Shown here: one piece after another, positions 14,341 to 21,661 of the stretch
Layout: each line of letters begins with the position of its first letter
How positions within the stretch are numbered: position 1 is the first letter of the stretch
From: an uncultured Lachnospiraceae bacterium
Lineage (GTDB): Bacteria > Bacillota > Clostridia > Lachnospirales > Lachnospiraceae
NCBI GenBank assembly: GCA_910588865.1
Contig: CAJUSJ010000051.1
Span: 1-27,766 of the forward strand
Direction: 5' to 3'
Length of the DNA: 27,766 nucleotides
Notes under the pieces: model-generated
What the model saw: only the letters and a program-made list of their open reading frames with translations
Told to the model about the DNA's origin: nothing
Databases searched by the model: none
Position numbers and translations under genes: made by a program

Positions 14341-15320
14341 GCGAGAAGGAAGTCCTTTTGCTGACCCGTGACCTGACAAAGGAATACAAGCTGAAAAACA
14401 GCTTCGGCATCAGCAAAAAGCAGGTGGTTCACGCGGTCAGCGGCGTGTCCATAGAGATCTATAAAGGAGAGACCCTGAGCCTGGTAGGAGAATCTGGATG
14501 CGGAAAGAGCACATTAGGCCGCATGATGATGAGGCTCATTGAGCCCACGGACGGCCAGATCCTCTTTGAGGGCAAGGATATTACCATCTATTCAGATAAG
14601 CAGATGAATCAGGTCTACAAGAAGATCCAGATGATCTTCCAGGACCCTTACGCCAGCTTGGATCCCCGGATGAAGGTGAGGGATCTGATTGGTGAGCCTT
14701 TAGTGACCCACAAGGTATATGGGACAAAGGAGGAGACAGAGGCCCGGGTGAAGGAGCTGATGGGCATGGTGGGAATCCGGCCAGAGCTGATTGACCGCTA
14801 TCCCCACCAGTTTTCCGGCGGCCAGAGGCAGAGGATCGGGATCGCCAGGGCCCTGGCCTTAAAGCCAAAGCTCATTGTCTGCGACGAGCCTGTGTCAGCC
14901 CTGGACGTGTCCATACAGTCCCAGATCCTCAATCTTTTAAAAGATCTGCAGCAGGAGTTTGACCTGACCTATCTTTTCATCTCCCATGACCTGGGAGTGG
15001 TTCACTATATTTCTGACAGGATCTGTGTCATGTTTCTGGGAAAGGTCTGTGAGATCGGGGAGACGGGCGAGATTTACAAAAAGCCTATGCACCCCTACAC
15101 CCGGTTCCTCCTTCAGGCAGTGCCCAGCATGGACCCGGAGAAGGCGCAGAAGAGGGAACAGATCCTGGCCGGGGAGATTCCCAGCGCGGTGAATCCGCCT
15201 TCCGGGTGCCGGTTCAGGACCCGGTGTCCATACGCGGAAGAGATCTGCGGGGAAAAGGAACCAGAGCTTAAGGAATACGGCAAAAGGAAAGTGGCGTGTC
15301 ATTTTCCGCTGGAAGGGTGA
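14337..15320 (+). CDS. Peptide ABC transporter ATP-binding protein, DppF/OppF type
   Basis: This 327-residue ATPase has Walker A GESGCGKS, a Q-loop (MIFQDPYASLDPRM), signature FSGGQRQRIG, Walker B LIVCDEPVSALDVS and an H-loop (FISHDLG). The C-terminal region ends with the conserved CRFRTRC and VACHFP motifs. It is the partner of the DppD-like ATPase and completes a five-gene importer. The ATG overlaps the upstream TGA by 4 bp. No convincing terminator follows. A decayed gene begins 48 bp downstream. Confidence 0.93.
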   Translation: MSEKEVLLLTRDLTKEYKLKNSFGISKKQVVHAVSGVSIEIYKGETLSLVGESGCGKSTLGRMMMRLIEPTDGQILFEGKDITIYSDKQMNQVYKKIQMIFQDPYASLDPRMKVRDLIGEPLVTHKVYGTKEETEARVKELMGMVGIRPELIDRYPHQFSGGQRQRIGIARALALKPKLIVCDEPVSALDVSIQSQILNLLKDLQQEFDLTYLFISHDLGVVHYISDRICVMFLGKVCEIGETGEIYKKPMHPYTRFLLQAVPSMDPEKAQKREQILAGEIPSAVNPPSGCRFRTRCPYAEEICGEKEPELKEYGKRKVACHFPLEG

Positions 15321-15367
15321 CACAGAGATTAACTCACATGACCAGAAAAGAGAGGAGGCACGGGTAC

Positions 15368-15675
15368 ATGTTATGCCAATTTTCATTTCAAAATTTTAAG
15401 TCCCACAAGAGAGAAACAACTTTAGATTTTCGGGCAGCAATGCTTCCGGAATTTTTCAGCAGAAGATTGACGCGGTCCCGTTTCTATTTGATGAGACATC
15501 TTCACTAGAACCAACGGAGTTCCGGGTATTTTTCCGAGCCGATAAGATGGATGCGGCTATTGCTAATGCTAAAAGGCCTGATAAAATCAATGATGGAAAA
15601 TTGCCCTCTGCCGCGGCACCCGGCACAAAGGTTTATGTTCTTGTGGAAAAGCTAAAACCATATCTGTCGAACTGA
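15368..15675 (+). pseudogene. Collapsed remnant of an RloA/AbiLi-like ATPase joined to an RloB/AbiLii-like C-terminus
   Basis: A ribosome site (GAGGAGG) and ATG 15368 open a frame reading MLCQFSFQNFKSHKRETTLDF and MLPEF, the typical start of AAA15/OLD-type ATPases (RloA, AbiLi). That frame stops at 15508. The next frame, from about 15454, gives VPFLFDETSSLEPTEFRVFF, which resembles an internal ATPase segment. It then continues as AAIANAKRPDKI and PGTKVYVLVEKLKPYL to TGA 15673-15675, which resembles the C-terminus of RloB/AbiLii proteins. The Walker A region and most of both proteins are missing. I infer two large internal deletions plus a frameshift in an anti-phage gene pair. The ATPase assignment is fairly firm. 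The RloB part is tentative. Confidence 0.6.
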
Positions 15676-15759
15676 ACTTGTTTTCGCGGGGCTTAGCGCA
15701 GACCTACCTGAACAGTAACATGTCGCGTTCATGGCATCACCAGGAACAGCAAAAAACAG

Positions 15760-15788
15760 TTGTGTATTCTCTGAAAAATTAGTATAAT
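15760..15788 (+). promoter_or_regulatory. Promoter of the phosphoribosyltransferase-like gene (TTGTGT, 17 bp, TATAAT)
   Basis: The -35 TTGTGT (15760-15765) and -10 TATAAT (15783-15788) have 17-bp spacing, 32 bp before ATG 15821. An A-run lies directly upstream, as in the peptide operon promoter. Confidence 0.75.
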
Positions 15789-15820
15789 AGAGTTGCACAC
15801 TAAAAAAGGGGGATTTTCCT

Positions 15821-16459
15821 ATGAAGACCAGAATGAAAAAGATAGGAACCGCTGGGACGACAGCACAGATGCGGGTCATCCCGGGACATTTCGCGACCAA
15901 CCATGCCCATATCAATTACTATCTGGATCTGACCATGTTAAAGAGCAGAGCCAGCGAGGCCAGGGCGGTGGCAAAGGCTATGGCCCATCTCTATCTGTTT
16001 GATACAGTGGTGGACACCATTGTATGTATGGAAGGTATGGAAGTGATCGGCGCTTTTCTGTCAGATGAGCTTTCCAAGGGCGGTTTTATGTCCATGAACC
16101 AGCACAAGAGCATCTATGTGGTGCGGCCGGAGTTCAACAACAACAGCCAGATTATCTTCCGCGACAACCTGGTGCATATGATTGAGGACAAGCATGTGCT
16201 TGTTCTGGTATCCTCAGCCACCACAGGCCTTACGGTCAACAAGGTCATTGAGAGTATTCTGTATTATAATGGGATCATGACCGGCGTATCCGCTATTTTC
16301 GGCGCTGTGGATGAGGTGGATGGAATCCCCATTAAGGCTGTGTTTGGAAAGAAAGACCTGCCAGATTATACATCATACGATTATCGTCACTGCCCGCTGT
16401 GCCAGCAGAAGCAGAAACTGGATGCGCTGGTGAACGCTTTTGGGTATTCAGCATTGTAA
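15821..16459 (+). CDS. Phosphoribosyltransferase-like (orotate PRTase-like) protein
   Basis: This 212-residue protein follows the type I phosphoribosyltransferase fold, with a hood region and a central VLVLVSSATTGLTV (126-139) where the PRPP loop should be. In active enzymes this loop normally carries two acidic residues before the TTG. Here they are replaced by serines, so catalysis may be altered or lost. The C-terminus has HCPLC (Cys191, Cys194), a possible metal site. Such proteins are often labelled orotate phosphoribosyltransferase, but no pyrimidine gene is nearby and a regulatory or nucleotide-sensing role is equally possible. ATG 15821 follows GGGGGA. The gene has its own promoter and terminator and is therefore a single-gene unit. 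Confidence 0.7.
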   Translation: MKTRMKKIGTAGTTAQMRVIPGHFATNHAHINYYLDLTMLKSRASEARAVAKAMAHLYLFDTVVDTIVCMEGMEVIGAFLSDELSKGGFMSMNQHKSIYVVRPEFNNNSQIIFRDNLVHMIEDKHVLVLVSSATTGLTVNKVIESILYYNGIMTGVSAIFGAVDEVDGIPIKAVFGKKDLPDYTSYDYRHCPLCQQKQKLDALVNAFGYSAL

Positions 16460-16490
16460 AGTATTTGGGATAAAGATTATGAGGGACAGA

Positions 16491-16516
16491 GAAAAGGTGG
16501 GTGAACCGCCTTTTTT
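16491..16516 (+). terminator. Rho-independent terminator after the PRTase-like gene
   Basis: The stem GGTGG / CCGCC with one G-T pair is extended by an A/T stretch (GAAAAGG ... CCTTTTTTC). The loop is 5 nt and a T-run follows. Confidence 0.7.
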
Positions 16517-16530
16517 CTTTATGTACGGGA

Positions 16531-16590
16531 CGGGCAGGGGGGAAGGGCCTTCCCTGCTCGATTGTCTGTCACAGAATTTCGCGGGCAGAC
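16531..16590 (+). promoter_or_regulatory. Two consecutive hairpins in the leader of the response-regulator gene
   Basis: Hairpin one is CGGGCAGGG / CCCTGCTCG (16531-16539, 16552-16560, one G-T pair). Hairpin two is GTCTGTC / GGCAGAC (16564-16570, 16584-16590, one G-T pair). No clear promoter lies between the upstream terminator and the gene. Function is unknown. Confidence 0.4.
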
Positions 16591-16610
16591 GGGACCAGGA
16601 GGTGATATGT

Positions 16611-17315
16611 GTGATAAAAGTTGCCCTGTGCGATGACGAGCCAGCCATGTGCCGGGACTTAAAAGAGAGGGTGACCGCGGCCCTTGGACAGCTGGGGGAG
16701 ACCTGCGCTGTCACCTGTTATGCCAACGCTTTCCGGCTTCTTGACGCTCCTCTGGATTTTGATCTTATTTTTCTGGATATCCAGATGCCTGGCCTTGACG
16801 GAGTGACTCTGTCCAAAAAGCTGAGGGAGAAAGAATTTGAGGGGGTGCTGATCTTTGTCACCGTGCTGCGGGAGTGTATGCTTGACGCCTTCGAGGTTGA
16901 GGCCATGGATTATCTGTGCAAGCCCGTGGATGAACAACGGCTGGAAGCTGCCCTGAAAAGGAGTTTAAAGCGCCTGGGACTTAAGGAGGAAAAATGTCTG
17001 TTTATCCAGACCATGAACTGGTGCAAAAGCGTCAGGCTCCGGGACATCTATTACTGCGAGGTCATTGACAGAAAGATCTATGTCCACACCAGAAGCGGGG
17101 TTCTGGAGTATTATGGAAAAATGAGGGACCTGGAGAAGCAGACCTCCCCCAGACTCTTCAGGTGCCACAGAAGCTATCTCATCAATCCGGAGCATCTTCT
17201 GGAGTACAGGGGCGGTCTGGTGAAGCTGGAAAACGGGGACCAGGTGCCGGTATCAAAGGGCTGTCAGAAGGTGCTGATGCGGGAGATGACGCGGTACATG
17301 GACCAGGAGGTGTGA
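16611..17315 (+). CDS. LytTR-family response regulator
   Basis: This 234-residue regulator has a receiver domain (about 1-118) with acidic pocket Asp8 and Asp9, phospho-acceptor Asp56 in LIFLDIQMPG, Thr84 and Lys104 (YLCKP). A LytTR DNA-binding domain follows (about 125-230), with landmarks IYYCEVIDRKIYVHT, LFRCHRSYLINP and VPVSKGCQK. LytTR regulators (AgrA, VirR type) bind pairs of ~9-bp direct repeats two helical turns apart. The start is GTG 16611, behind a near-perfect AGGAGGTGA. The ATG at 16607 is in another frame. The sensor kinase gene follows after 2 bp. A matching repeat pair lies downstream of the kinase gene. Confidence 0.93.
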   Translation: MIKVALCDDEPAMCRDLKERVTAALGQLGETCAVTCYANAFRLLDAPLDFDLIFLDIQMPGLDGVTLSKKLREKEFEGVLIFVTVLRECMLDAFEVEAMDYLCKPVDEQRLEAALKRSLKRLGLKEEKCLFIQTMNWCKSVRLRDIYYCEVIDRKIYVHTRSGVLEYYGKMRDLEKQTSPRLFRCHRSYLINPEHLLEYRGGLVKLENGDQVPVSKGCQKVLMREMTRYMDQEV

Positions 17316-17317
17316 AT

Positions 17318-18655
17318 ATGGACTGGTTTGGCTACTGGTTCAGCTGGTATACGATTCTTCCCTGCTTTCTGGCATACGTGGTTACACCTGCCGCTGCCTT
17401 TGTATTTTTTGGCCGGTTTTGCGGGACTTTTGTTAAATGGGGATGGTGCGCTTTGTACGTACTGTTTTATATGGGAGTCATAGGGCTGGAATACCTTTTC
17501 CACATAAAAGGCTGCGGGGGACTTGTGATGGAGGTGGTCCTTCTGGCGGTCTTTGGCTGGATCGCCTTTGGGCGGCCAAGGAGGGAGGTTTTGGCCGCGG
17601 CGGCTCTCACCCAGTCTGTCTTAAGCGTTACAGGCGGCATCCTTTCCTGGATTGACCACAGAGTCTTTTCCCCCCTGGTTATGTCTATGTCCCGCCAGAC
17701 CCTGATCCGGTCCGGCGACGGTGTCAGGGAGCTGTTGAAAGCCCTTGGGATTCTGGCGCTGTTTTTTGCCGTGTTAAAGATATTCGGAAAGACCATAGAA
17801 GAGGCCAAGGGGAAGGTTCTGGTCTGGCTCACCGTGCCGGTATTTTTTATCTCCATGGTGGAGCGGATCATACAGGTTTCCCTCTATGGAGACAGCCTGG
17901 TTTTTGATACCGTGTCAGGGGAATACGGGGCGCTGATCGAGATCCGGCATGGGGAAATGCTGTTTTTGCAGGTGTTCGCGGGACTGTGCCTCTTTCTCAC
18001 CCTGTTTGTCTGTGAAAGGCTGGTGAAAATCTTTCAGGAGATTCAGAAGGTACAGCTTTTGGAGCAGCAGGCAAAGGTTCAGGAGATCTATGTCCAGGAG
18101 GCCGCTCTCAGATATCAGCAGACCCGTGGATTCCGGCACGACATCAGCAACCACCTTGGGGTGCTGTCCCGGCTTATCGCGGAGGGGCAGACAGAGGAGG
18201 CGGGGCGGTATCTGGCGGATCTGGGAGAACTGGCCTCCGGCCTTTCCTGGCAGGCCCAGACAGGAAACGCGGCCGTGGACGCGCTGCTGGGGAGCAAGCT
18301 TTCCGCTGCCAGACAGAAGGGAATCCAGGTTTTTTGTGACGTGAAGATCCCAAAACACAGCAATGTGAAGGATTTAGACTGGTGCATTCTCCTGTCCAAT
18401 GGGCTGGACAACAGCATAAAGGCCTGTGAGAATCTGGATGAGGAGAGCCGGTATCTGAAGGTGGAGACAAGAAAGAAAGGAAATTTTTACCTGATCCTTA
18501 TGGAAAACAGGTGTGACCGGGAACTGAAGCGGGTTCCAGAGGATGGAACCGGGCTATCCAATATCCGGGCAGTGATGGAAAAATACCATGGAAGAGTGGA
18601 AAATGAAGTGTCGGAAGGGCTCTACAGGCTGAAGCTCCTTTTTGTTGACCCGTAA
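17318..18655 (+). CDS. GHKL-type sensor histidine kinase (AgrC-like)
   Basis: This 445-residue kinase has a hydrophobic N-terminal sensor half with about six to seven membrane segments (residues ~8-235) and a coiled linker (~238-265). The phosphorylation motif is RGFRHDISNHLG (His274). The GHKL ATPase domain has N-box LLSNGLDNSIKAC (359-370) and G-box GTGLSNI (410-416). The RHDxxNH form is that of AgrC/VirS kinases, many of which sense peptides. No agrB or agrD gene is visible here, so the signal is unknown. ATG 17318 follows AGGAGG and lies 2 bp after the regulator stop, so the two are co-translated. Confidence 0.92.
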   Translation: MDWFGYWFSWYTILPCFLAYVVTPAAAFVFFGRFCGTFVKWGWCALYVLFYMGVIGLEYLFHIKGCGGLVMEVVLLAVFGWIAFGRPRREVLAAAALTQSVLSVTGGILSWIDHRVFSPLVMSMSRQTLIRSGDGVRELLKALGILALFFAVLKIFGKTIEEAKGKVLVWLTVPVFFISMVERIIQVSLYGDSLVFDTVSGEYGALIEIRHGEMLFLQVFAGLCLFLTLFVCERLVKIFQEIQKVQLLEQQAKVQEIYVQEAALRYQQTRGFRHDISNHLGVLSRLIAEGQTEEAGRYLADLGELASGLSWQAQTGNAAVDALLGSKLSAARQKGIQVFCDVKIPKHSNVKDLDWCILLSNGLDNSIKACENLDEESRYLKVETRKKGNFYLILMENRCDRELKRVPEDGTGLSNIRAVMEKYHGRVENEVSEGLYRLKLLFVDP

Positions 18656-18665
18656 AAGGCTGTTT

Positions 18666-18695
18666 ACAGCAGATAAAAGGCATTTGACAGCAGAC
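18666..18695 (+). promoter_or_regulatory. Candidate LytTR operator: direct repeat ACAGCAGAT / ACAGCAGAC
   Basis: ACAGCAGA occurs at 18666-18673 and again at 18687-18694, exactly 21 bp apart. Two 9-bp direct repeats with a 12-bp spacer and an ACAG core are the architecture of AgrA-type LytTR binding sites. It lies just behind the kinase gene and ~90 bp before the FlxA-like gene. The -10 region downstream is weak (TAGTCT or AAGTAT), as expected for an activated promoter. Confidence 0.5.
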
Positions 18696-18781
18696 CTGTA
18701 GTCTGAAAAGAAAACTCTGACGAAAGTATGGATGCGGCAGAAAACGCGGCAGAATGCCAAGAAAGAAAGGAGAAGATGAGT

Positions 18782-19099
18782 ATGACAGGAATAAGTCCCG
18801 CAAGTTCAGGCGCTTCTGGAGTTTCCATGGGAGCCATGTCCGGAGAGAATTCAAGACTTAAGGCCCTGGAGCAGAAGCTTGGGAAGCTGGAAAAAGAGAA
18901 GGAAAAAGCCGCCAAGGCCCACAACAAGGACAAAGAGAGAGAACTGGAAAAAGAGATCCAGAAGGTGAAGCAGCAGATCGAACAGCTGAAGGCCAAAGAG
19001 GGTAAGAAGCAGGAAGAGGAGGAGAAAGAGGAGAAAGACCGGTACGGCCAGAAGGTGCCGGATGAGGTTCTGGGGAATATGGTTGACGTATACGGTTGA
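18782..19099 (+). CDS. FlxA-like small coiled-coil protein
   Basis: This 105-residue protein has a Ser/Gly/Met-rich head (residues 1-22), a long charged heptad-like helix (about 23-85, rich in Lys and Glu) and a short tail (DEVLGNMVDVYG). The layout matches FlxA-like proteins (PF14282), whose function is poorly known. There is no signal peptide or membrane segment. ATG 18782 has AAGGAG 9 bases upstream. The in-frame ATG at 18776 is too close (3 bases). It follows the LytTR two-component pair and the candidate operator, so it is probably a target of that system. Confidence 0.7.
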   Translation: MTGISPASSGASGVSMGAMSGENSRLKALEQKLGKLEKEKEKAAKAHNKDKERELEKEIQKVKQQIEQLKAKEGKKQEEEEKEEKDRYGQKVPDEVLGNMVDVYG

Positions 19100-19171
19100 C
19101 AGGGATATCCCAAAGAACTTAAGTGAACCAGTGGACCCTGGCTGGGGAGCTTAGGGAAATACTCACAAGGG

Positions 19172-19211
19172 AAAGACCGCCCCAGGCCGGAATGGCCTGG
19201 GGCGGTCTTTT
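19172..19211. terminator. Strong bidirectional hairpin terminator
   Basis: A perfect 17-bp stem AAAGACCGCCCCAGGCC / GGCCTGGGGCGGTCTTT has a 5-nt loop. It lies between the convergent FlxA-like gene (ends 19099) and aroA (ends 19258). T-tracts are short on both sides, but the stem itself carries A/T ends. Confidence 0.85.
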
Positions 19212-19257
19212 GGCATATAAGGCCTTGGTACCCGTTTATGCCATAGAAACGTTCTGT

Positions 19258-20550
19258 CTACAGGATGCCGGGAGCTTGCGTCAGTTTTGCCAGATCCTTG
19301 TAAAACTCCGGGTAGGAGATGTTCACGCACTCTGCCCCAAGGATCTGAGTCTCCCCGTCAGCGCACAGCCCGGCGACCGCGAAGGTCATGGCGATCCGGT
19401 GGTCTAAGCGGCTGTCGATGACAGCGCCCCGAAGAGGTTTTCCTCCCCGGATGATCATACCGTCCTCTGTCTCCGTCACGTCGGCTCCCATGGAGGAAAG
19501 GCAGCGGACCATGACCTCTAAGCGGTTGGATTCTTTCACTTTCAGCTCAGAGGCATCCCGGATCACCGTCTCCCCGTCAGCCGCGCAGGCCATGGCGGCG
19601 ATCATGGGGAGTTCGTCGATAAGGGTGGGAATCATAGGGCCTTCGATGACCGTTCCCCGGAGGGAGGAGGAGCGGACCAGGATGTCCGCTACAGGCTCCC
19701 CGGAGCCGGATTGTTCATTGAGAAGGGTTAAGTCGGCTCCCATGGCCTTCGCGACCTTCAGAATGCCATCCCTTGTTGGATTGATCCCCACATTGCGGAT
19801 CATGATCTCCGAGTCAGGAACCATAAGCCCGGCGCAGATAAAATAGGCGGCAGAGGAGATGTCCCCGGGAACCTTGATCTTTTGGCCCTCTAAGCGTGAG
19901 GCGGGCCGGATGACAGCGGTGGTGTCTTCCGTATATACATCTGCCCCAAAATGGCGGAGAAGGATCTCAGAGTGGTTTCTGGACACATAAGGTTCCGTCA
20001 CCCGGGTTTCCCCGTCAGCGTAAAGCCCTGCCAGCAAAATAGCGGATTTTACCTGTGCGGACGCAACCTTTGAAGTATAGTGGATCCCGTGAAGATGACT
20101 GCCTGTGATTTGGAGAGGAGCCCGGTGGTTGTCCCCGACGCTCTGGATCCTGGCTCCCATAAGGGTGAGAGGCTCTATGATCCGTTTCATGGGCCTTTTT
20201 TTAATGGAATCATCTCCCGTGAGAACAGCGTCAAAATCCTGGGCCGCGAGGATGCCGCAGATGAGCCGGGTGGTGGTGCCGCTGTTGCCGCAGTCCAGTA
20301 TCGTGTCAGGGCGTTTCAGGCCCTTAAGCCCATTGCCGTGTACCAGGACCGTATCCCCTTTGTTTTCTATGTGGATCCCCATTTTCCGAAAACAGGAGAT
20401 GGTGGACAGACAGTCAGCCCCCTGGAGATAGTGATGGATCTCCGTGGTGCTGCTGGCGATGGAGCCAAACATAACGCTTCTGTGGGAGATGGACTTGTCT
20501 CCCGGGATGGTGACTTCTCCCCGAAGTCCTTTTGTTCTGGTAAATCTCAT
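19258..20550 (-). CDS. aroA: 5-Enolpyruvylshikimate-3-phosphate synthase
   Basis: This 430-residue enzyme transfers the enolpyruvyl group of PEP to shikimate-3-phosphate, the sixth step of the shikimate pathway. Visible signatures are PGDKSISHRS (near residue 17), DCGNSGTTTRL, PGDISSAAYF, the catalytic PTLIDELPMIA, and KVKESNRL. Length is normal for the family. The start ATG 20550 follows AGGAG. It is the last gene of the aroF-tyrA-aroA operon, 16 bp after tyrA. The remaining shikimate genes are not in this window. Confidence 0.96.
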   Translation of the reverse strand: MRFTRTKGLRGEVTIPGDKSISHRSVMFGSIASSTTEIHHYLQGADCLSTISCFRKMGIHIENKGDTVLVHGNGLKGLKRPDTILDCGNSGTTTRLICGILAAQDFDAVLTGDDSIKKRPMKRIIEPLTLMGARIQSVGDNHRAPLQITGSHLHGIHYTSKVASAQVKSAILLAGLYADGETRVTEPYVSRNHSEILLRHFGADVYTEDTTAVIRPASRLEGQKIKVPGDISSAAYFICAGLMVPDSEIMIRNVGINPTRDGILKVAKAMGADLTLLNEQSGSGEPVADILVRSSSLRGTVIEGPMIPTLIDELPMIAAMACAADGETVIRDASELKVKESNRLEVMVRCLSSMGADVTETEDGMIIRGGKPLRGAVIDSRLDHRIAMTFAVAGLCADGETQILGAECVNISYPEFYKDLAKLTQAPGIL

Positions 20551-20566
20551 AATCGTCTCCTGTCTG

Positions 20567-21661
20567 TTACATGATCAGCTCATAGTGATATTTTTTTAGC
20601 CTTGTCCACGCCTTGTCCATGGCTTCCTTTTGATAGAAGGAGATCCGCAGGGCTCCCTCCCCGTGCTCCCGGTTGTGGTTGATGCCGATGTTCTTGATGC
20701 TGATGCCTCCCGCGGCCAGGATCACGGAGATCGTGGAGATGGCCCCCACCTCGTCCGCGATATCCACCGTAAAGCTGTAGTCAGGGTCAATCGCGCCTTT
20801 TGCCTTTTGGGCAAAGGTATCCCGGTAATCCCTGGAGGTTTCAAAAAGCCGGTAAATGGCCTGGGAATCATTGGCCTCAAGCTGCCTGGCCACACAGGTG
20901 AGGGAATCGATGTACTGCTTTAAGATGTGGGAGAGATTCTGGCTGTTGGTCATGCAGATCTGTTCCCACATCTCTGGTGAGGATGAGGCGATCCTTGTGA
21001 TATCTTTAAATCCCCCGGCGGCCAGACGTTTCATCATGCTGTCCCCGCTGTCACTGTCCCTCACCAGATTCACCAGGCTGGAGGCCACGATGTGAGGAAG
21101 ATGGCTGATGGCGGCGGTGATCCGGTCATGCTGTTCATAGTCCAGGACAATGGGGATGGAGCCTATGGATCGGGCTACCGCCACCAGGCGGTCTGTCTGT
21201 TCCCGGGTGCTTTTGGCGGTGGGGGTGATGATGTAGTAGGCATTTTCCAGAAGATGGTCAGAGGAGTGCTCATATCCGGTCTTCTCTGAGCCGGCCATGG
21301 GATGGCCGCCTACAAACACGGACTCCAGCCCCAGGCGGGTCACATGTCTGTGGATATCGGTCTTGGTGCTCCCCACATCCGTGATCAGGGCTCCGGGTTT
21401 TAGGAAGGGGCCGATCTGAGATAAGTAGGAGGCATTGTGTTCCACTGGCGTACACAGAAAGATCAGATCACACTGGCGAAGCTCTTCTCCCACCCCGGAG
21501 AGAATCACATCCACAATGCCGTCTTCCCTGGCCTGCTCTAACCTGGAGCGAGTGCGCATGTAGGCCATAATGGTGGCTTTTGGGTTGGAACGCTTGATCC
21601 CCCTGGCGATGGAGCCGCCGATGAGACCAAGCCCGATAAAGGCCAGCTTGGAGTCTTTCAT
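20567..21661 (-). CDS. tyrA: Prephenate dehydrogenase with C-terminal ACT domain
   Basis: This 364-residue enzyme oxidises prephenate to 4-hydroxyphenylpyruvate for tyrosine synthesis. The Rossmann motif is LAFIGLGLIGGS near the start. The catalytic region includes GGHPMAGSEKTGYEHS, and the helical dimer domain contains ISHLPHIVAS. The last ~70 residues (YSFTVDIADEVGAISTIS onward) form an ACT domain, suggesting feedback control by an amino acid, most likely tyrosine. ATG 21661 overlaps the aroF stop (TGATG), so translation is coupled. A GTG three bases earlier is possible but less likely. Confidence 0.95.
   Translation of the reverse strand: MKDSKLAFIGLGLIGGSIARGIKRSNPKATIMAYMRTRSRLEQAREDGIVDVILSGVGEELRQCDLIFLCTPVEHNASYLSQIGPFLKPGALITDVGSTKTDIHRHVTRLGLESVFVGGHPMAGSEKTGYEHSSDHLLENAYYIITPTAKSTREQTDRLVAVARSIGSIPIVLDYEQHDRITAAISHLPHIVASSLVNLVRDSDSGDSMMKRLAAGGFKDITRIASSSPEMWEQICMTNSQNLSHILKQYIDSLTCVARQLEANDSQAIYRLFETSRDYRDTFAQKAKGAIDPDYSFTVDIADEVGAISTISVILAAGGISIKNIGINHNREHGEGALRISFYQKEAMDKAWTRLKKYHYELIM

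Noticed and set aside
19123..19407. Plus-strand frame overlapping the terminator and the aroA 3' end
   Set aside because: It runs through a strong terminator hairpin and is antisense to aroA. No ribosome site.
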